NCBI RefSeq assembly: GCF_036785885.1
Contig: NC_092312.1
Span: 12,108,001 to 12,172,000 of the forward strand
DNA: 64,000 bases
Source of the DNA: Coffea arabica
Taxonomy: Eukaryota; Streptophyta; Magnoliopsida; Gentianales; Rubiaceae
Direction: 5' to 3'
A program made the position numbers and the translations under genes. The notes under the pieces are model-generated. The model was given only the letters and a program-made list of their open reading frames with translations, was not told the origin of the DNA and ran no database searches. Numbering within the stretch: position 1 is the first letter of the stretch; each line of letters opens with the position of its first letter. Positions 60,905 through 64,000 of this stretch are shown piece after piece.

Positions 60905-63900
60905 TGTGACGACCCCACCTCCCCCTAAGGCGTACCAGAGGGTTTGGCGGACCGCCTGCCCAGCTCTCGCCAGGACTCACTCACTAAAATCATGTGCACA
61001 CACCCCAAGCACCATTAATAATATCCGCAATCCCAGCTTATAATTTACATTGATAGAAACCAAAGTACAAAGTCTTGATATACTTAAACTAGTTCAAAAT
61101 ATATACAATCCAAGTACAAATGTTCCATTCGAGGAATAGCGCGAGTACAAAACCAAAATTCAAAACACAGTCTAAAGTAACTAGACTACGCTAGCCTTTA
61201 CATCTCTTATGCCTCGCTCGTACCCCCTGTAAGGAGAACAAATAACGTGGTATGAGCTAAAAGCCCAGTGAGGTTCCAAATAGCAAATTGACCATTATTT
61301 ATAAATACAAGTTTTCGATTTAGCAAGGTAACGAGCATGAAGAGTTCATAAAAGTGAGCAATAACACTTCAAGTAGCAATCTCAAAATGAGCGAGTATAA
61401 AAATTTTCATAAGAAACAATCATCCAATAAACAATAATCATTTCAAGCATAAGGATACGGATAGCTCTCAGGAGCCAACTTCCATTCATCATCAGGAGCT
61501 TGATCACGTAGTAGTTGACACTCCGTCAACTTTCAAGTAAAGGAACCGATCCAGTAGAACACCACTTAAACGACTCTCCGTCCACCGTTCAACCCCCAGC
61601 TGGGCCCAAAATCCTCAAGAACACGGGTGGTAATACTCGAGTATACCGATTAGTCGAGGAGATATCACTCCACTCGACAATACAAGAGACCCAGGGTTCG
61701 TTACCCAATCGACCAAGCCCTTGCCGGCTCGACTAGAGTAACTCGCCACAGGGTTTCTGGAATTCCAGTAAGTGCGCGCATCATCATAAACAAGTATATC
61801 AAGTCAATTGCAACAATAAACAAGTATATCACGTAAGGGCAAGTGCGATAAAGTACACTCTTGCCCTAACAATTCACGCATGTGGCATGTAATCATATTG
61901 GCACGTATCAAGTACAAGTATCAAGTTCAATTCAGTATTTGAAAGCACTCACCAAAAGATATAGTGCCTTTACTGGTCACTTTCAGGTTATATTCCGAGT
62001 TCGGAGTCCAAATCTGCGATAAAACTCAGTTTGAGAACTTTGAAACATGACTAGAGTTCGAAACTTAGACGTTTCGTTCAATAAAATCAAGAATTTGAAA
62101 TTCACTCGGATAGTAGTCGTGAAACACTTGCTCACTTTTTAAACGGTAAAACTTTGTAACATTTATACTTGAAAATGCCATGCGAGTCGAAAGTACAAGA
62201 GAAACATATTCCAAATAGTCATTATTTCATTTCTCAAGGGTACAAGCTCGGCCAAATCCTTCCTTATATACCTCGGAACAAGAATACTCAAGTACCCTAG
62301 ATGGTTGAAGCAGTAATCACTCTTAACCCTTACTCAAGTTGCAAGTAGTTCTCTAGTTTTCGAGCGTAAATTTGGGCAGCATGCCCTTTGTATTTACCTA
62401 ATTTTCCAGCCTTTTAGGCTTCATTGTTTTTCTCAAACACAACCCAACATTATACATCTCAGCCATTCATGTCAAGAGCCGTTCCATAGGCTCACAATAT
62501 CATAATAATAAGATTCACAACAGTAGCAAGTACAGAAGTTCAATGTGGCACAAAACAGATTTGACGTACAAATGCGGAAATAACATATCCGAGGCTACGC
62601 TTATCGGATTGAGGCGTAACCTATGCCGTTTCGAAGCTAAGACACAGAGCTATAATGTTCATGAAGGTCACTTAGTCCAGTTTCTAATGTAAATTGGTCA
62701 AATTCTCCAATTACCAAACCAGAAATCAATTCACCGGCTGTTTAAATGCAGAACACTGTAATGGACATAACTCAGTGTACACAAGTCCGAATCAGGTGTT
62801 CTTAGAGGCATTTTAAAGATACTTCGGAGCACTACAACTTTCATGTTTTGGTCCAGAGCTAAATCAGAATGGATCCTGGTCAAAAATCGTGATAAACTGG
62901 ACTGAACTGAAGAAACGGACTACTGGGAAATTCTTAAAGCAGTAGGGGTATTTTGGACTTTTCACGTTCTGCGTTGCTCCGATTGAGCTGAAATTTTGTA
63001 GGCACCTATAAAACACCATTATCTACAACTTTCCTTCTTTGACCAAAGGCCAATTCGGCCTCTAACATACAGATACAATTTCGGACAGAATGCTTGGGAA
63101 ATTTTCCAGAAATCTGGAATTTTTAGCTCTAAGTGTAGTTTCCTCAAATTTCTGGTTCCAATCACCACTAAACAACCTTATATAACTTTAATTGCAACAT
63201 TCATGCATCATACATCAACTTGAGCAGAAAATCAGGAACCCTAGTTCATCAAATAAATAGGGGAAAACTACTAAAACATGCTCATCATCCATAATCTCAC
63301 CATAAAATCAAGTTACTAGGCTTAATATAACAAGATTAGAAGTAAAACTTGGAGAGATAAACTCTCTTACCTTGAATAAAAGTCACCAAGAGTAGCACAA
63401 GCTCTCCCCTTCAAGAATCACACCACAACTCACTAGCTAGTCACTCAAGAACAAGTTTAATCGGTTTATTTTGTTTGATTTCTCCCTAAGTTGTTGGATT
63501 GAAGATGAAATGAAGGAGTTTTTTTTTTCTTCTTGTTGTTCCTCCCCTCTCTCTCTCTCGGTTCTTATGCAGAAATATGGAGGAAGATGAGGCTTGGTTT
63601 GTCTTATATGGAAGTAAGAGGTTAAGGGTAATTGTGTCCACAATTTTTGGCCAACACTTGGCCTATTCTTGTCCACAAGATTTTTCTCTTTCTTTCCTTG
63701 TATTTGAGCCACAATTTCGGTCAAGCTATAATCATGAGGGGGAAGATATTTTGTTCAAGTTCAATAAATTTGTTTGGTAAGCAAAAATGGTGGTCAAGCG
63801 GTGCGTTCAATCGGTAATGCGCGGGACCCGCCGGTTCGCGCCGTTTTTCTTAAAAACACCCGTACTAGAGTTTTTACTTTCCATTCACTAACCTTACCTC

Positions 63901-64000
63901 ATTGCTACTACTCACATATTATTTCTCACTTAAAAGTCACTTTTAATCATCAAATTGATCCTTGGCCAGTACCGAAAATTCATCCGGCGGAAAAATCACA
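60905..64000. mobile_element. second LTR of the 17.6-kb family, cut by the window end
   Basis: Starts TGTGACGACCCCACCTCCCC, the same start as the LTR at 17567, in the same direction. Shared blocks follow in order, including AATTTTGTAGGCACC (about 62990, against about 19040) and AAAGGCCAATTCG. It is about 600 bp longer than the other copy up to that block. From comparison of the far ends, its 3' end should lie only some tens of bases past 64000. Whether it is a solo LTR or the 5' LTR of a whole element cannot be seen. Confidence 0.8.

Noticed and set aside
61515..61736. 73-codon frame
   Set aside because: Inside the LTR at 60905; no gag or pol character.
1..64000. CRISPR array, bacterial operon, phage or virus content
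   Set aside because: None seen; intron-split plant genes and transposons account for the window.

Overview
The window is nuclear DNA from a flowering plant, most probably a eudicot. Genes are split by GT-AG introns, intergenic DNA is very AT-rich, and plant transposons are everywhere (MITEs, MULEs, hAT elements, a Helitron end, SINEs, LINE relics, long LTRs). Protein families are plant-specific. The repeat style recalls asterids such as Rubiaceae, but that is only an impression.

I support four genes. (1) A small intronless + strand gene at 990-1457 encodes a 155-residue uncharacterised plant protein. (2) On the - strand at 5678-13576 a six-exon gene encodes a 743-residue single CCCH zinc-finger protein, like Arabidopsis FRIGIDA-ESSENTIAL 1; its first intron is 5.2 kb. 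(3) On the + strand at 25135-33983 a nine-exon gene encodes a 629-residue protein with signal peptide, malectin-like domain, LRRs and one membrane helix but no kinase, matching RLP4. (4) A single-exon AP2/ERF repressor with C-terminal EAR motif lies at 46784-47266 (ERF12-like). RLP4 and ERF12 are also near neighbours in Arabidopsis (At1g28340 and At1g28360, from memory), so genes 3 and 4 probably form an old conserved block. All introns of genes 2 and 3 were placed by hand and keep frame from start to stop.

Layout: 1-5.7 kb small gene and unassigned DNA; 5.7-13.6 kb FES1-like gene; 14.4-15.7 kb a 1.3-kb foldback element with 10-bp target duplication; 16.2-17.0 kb a hAT-like MITE; 17.6-20.1 kb a solo LTR with 5-bp target duplication; 22.2-23.6 kb a MULE carrying a LINE RNase H fragment; 25.1-34 kb RLP4; 34-46 kb repeats, including a three-layer nest at 39.0-41.8 kb; 46.8-47.3 kb ERF; 47.3-60.9 kb MITEs, a SINE and simple repeats without a recognisable gene; 60.9-64 kb the start of a second LTR of the 17.6-kb family, cut by the window end.

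There is no operon, CRISPR array, intact tRNA or rRNA, and no obviously new multi-gene system. The most distinctive material is transposon architecture: the gene-fragment-carrying MULE with a rearranged RNase H module, the long foldback and the dated nest of insertions. The proteins act separately: a chromatin/flowering-type regulator, a cell-wall-sensing membrane protein and a transcriptional repressor.
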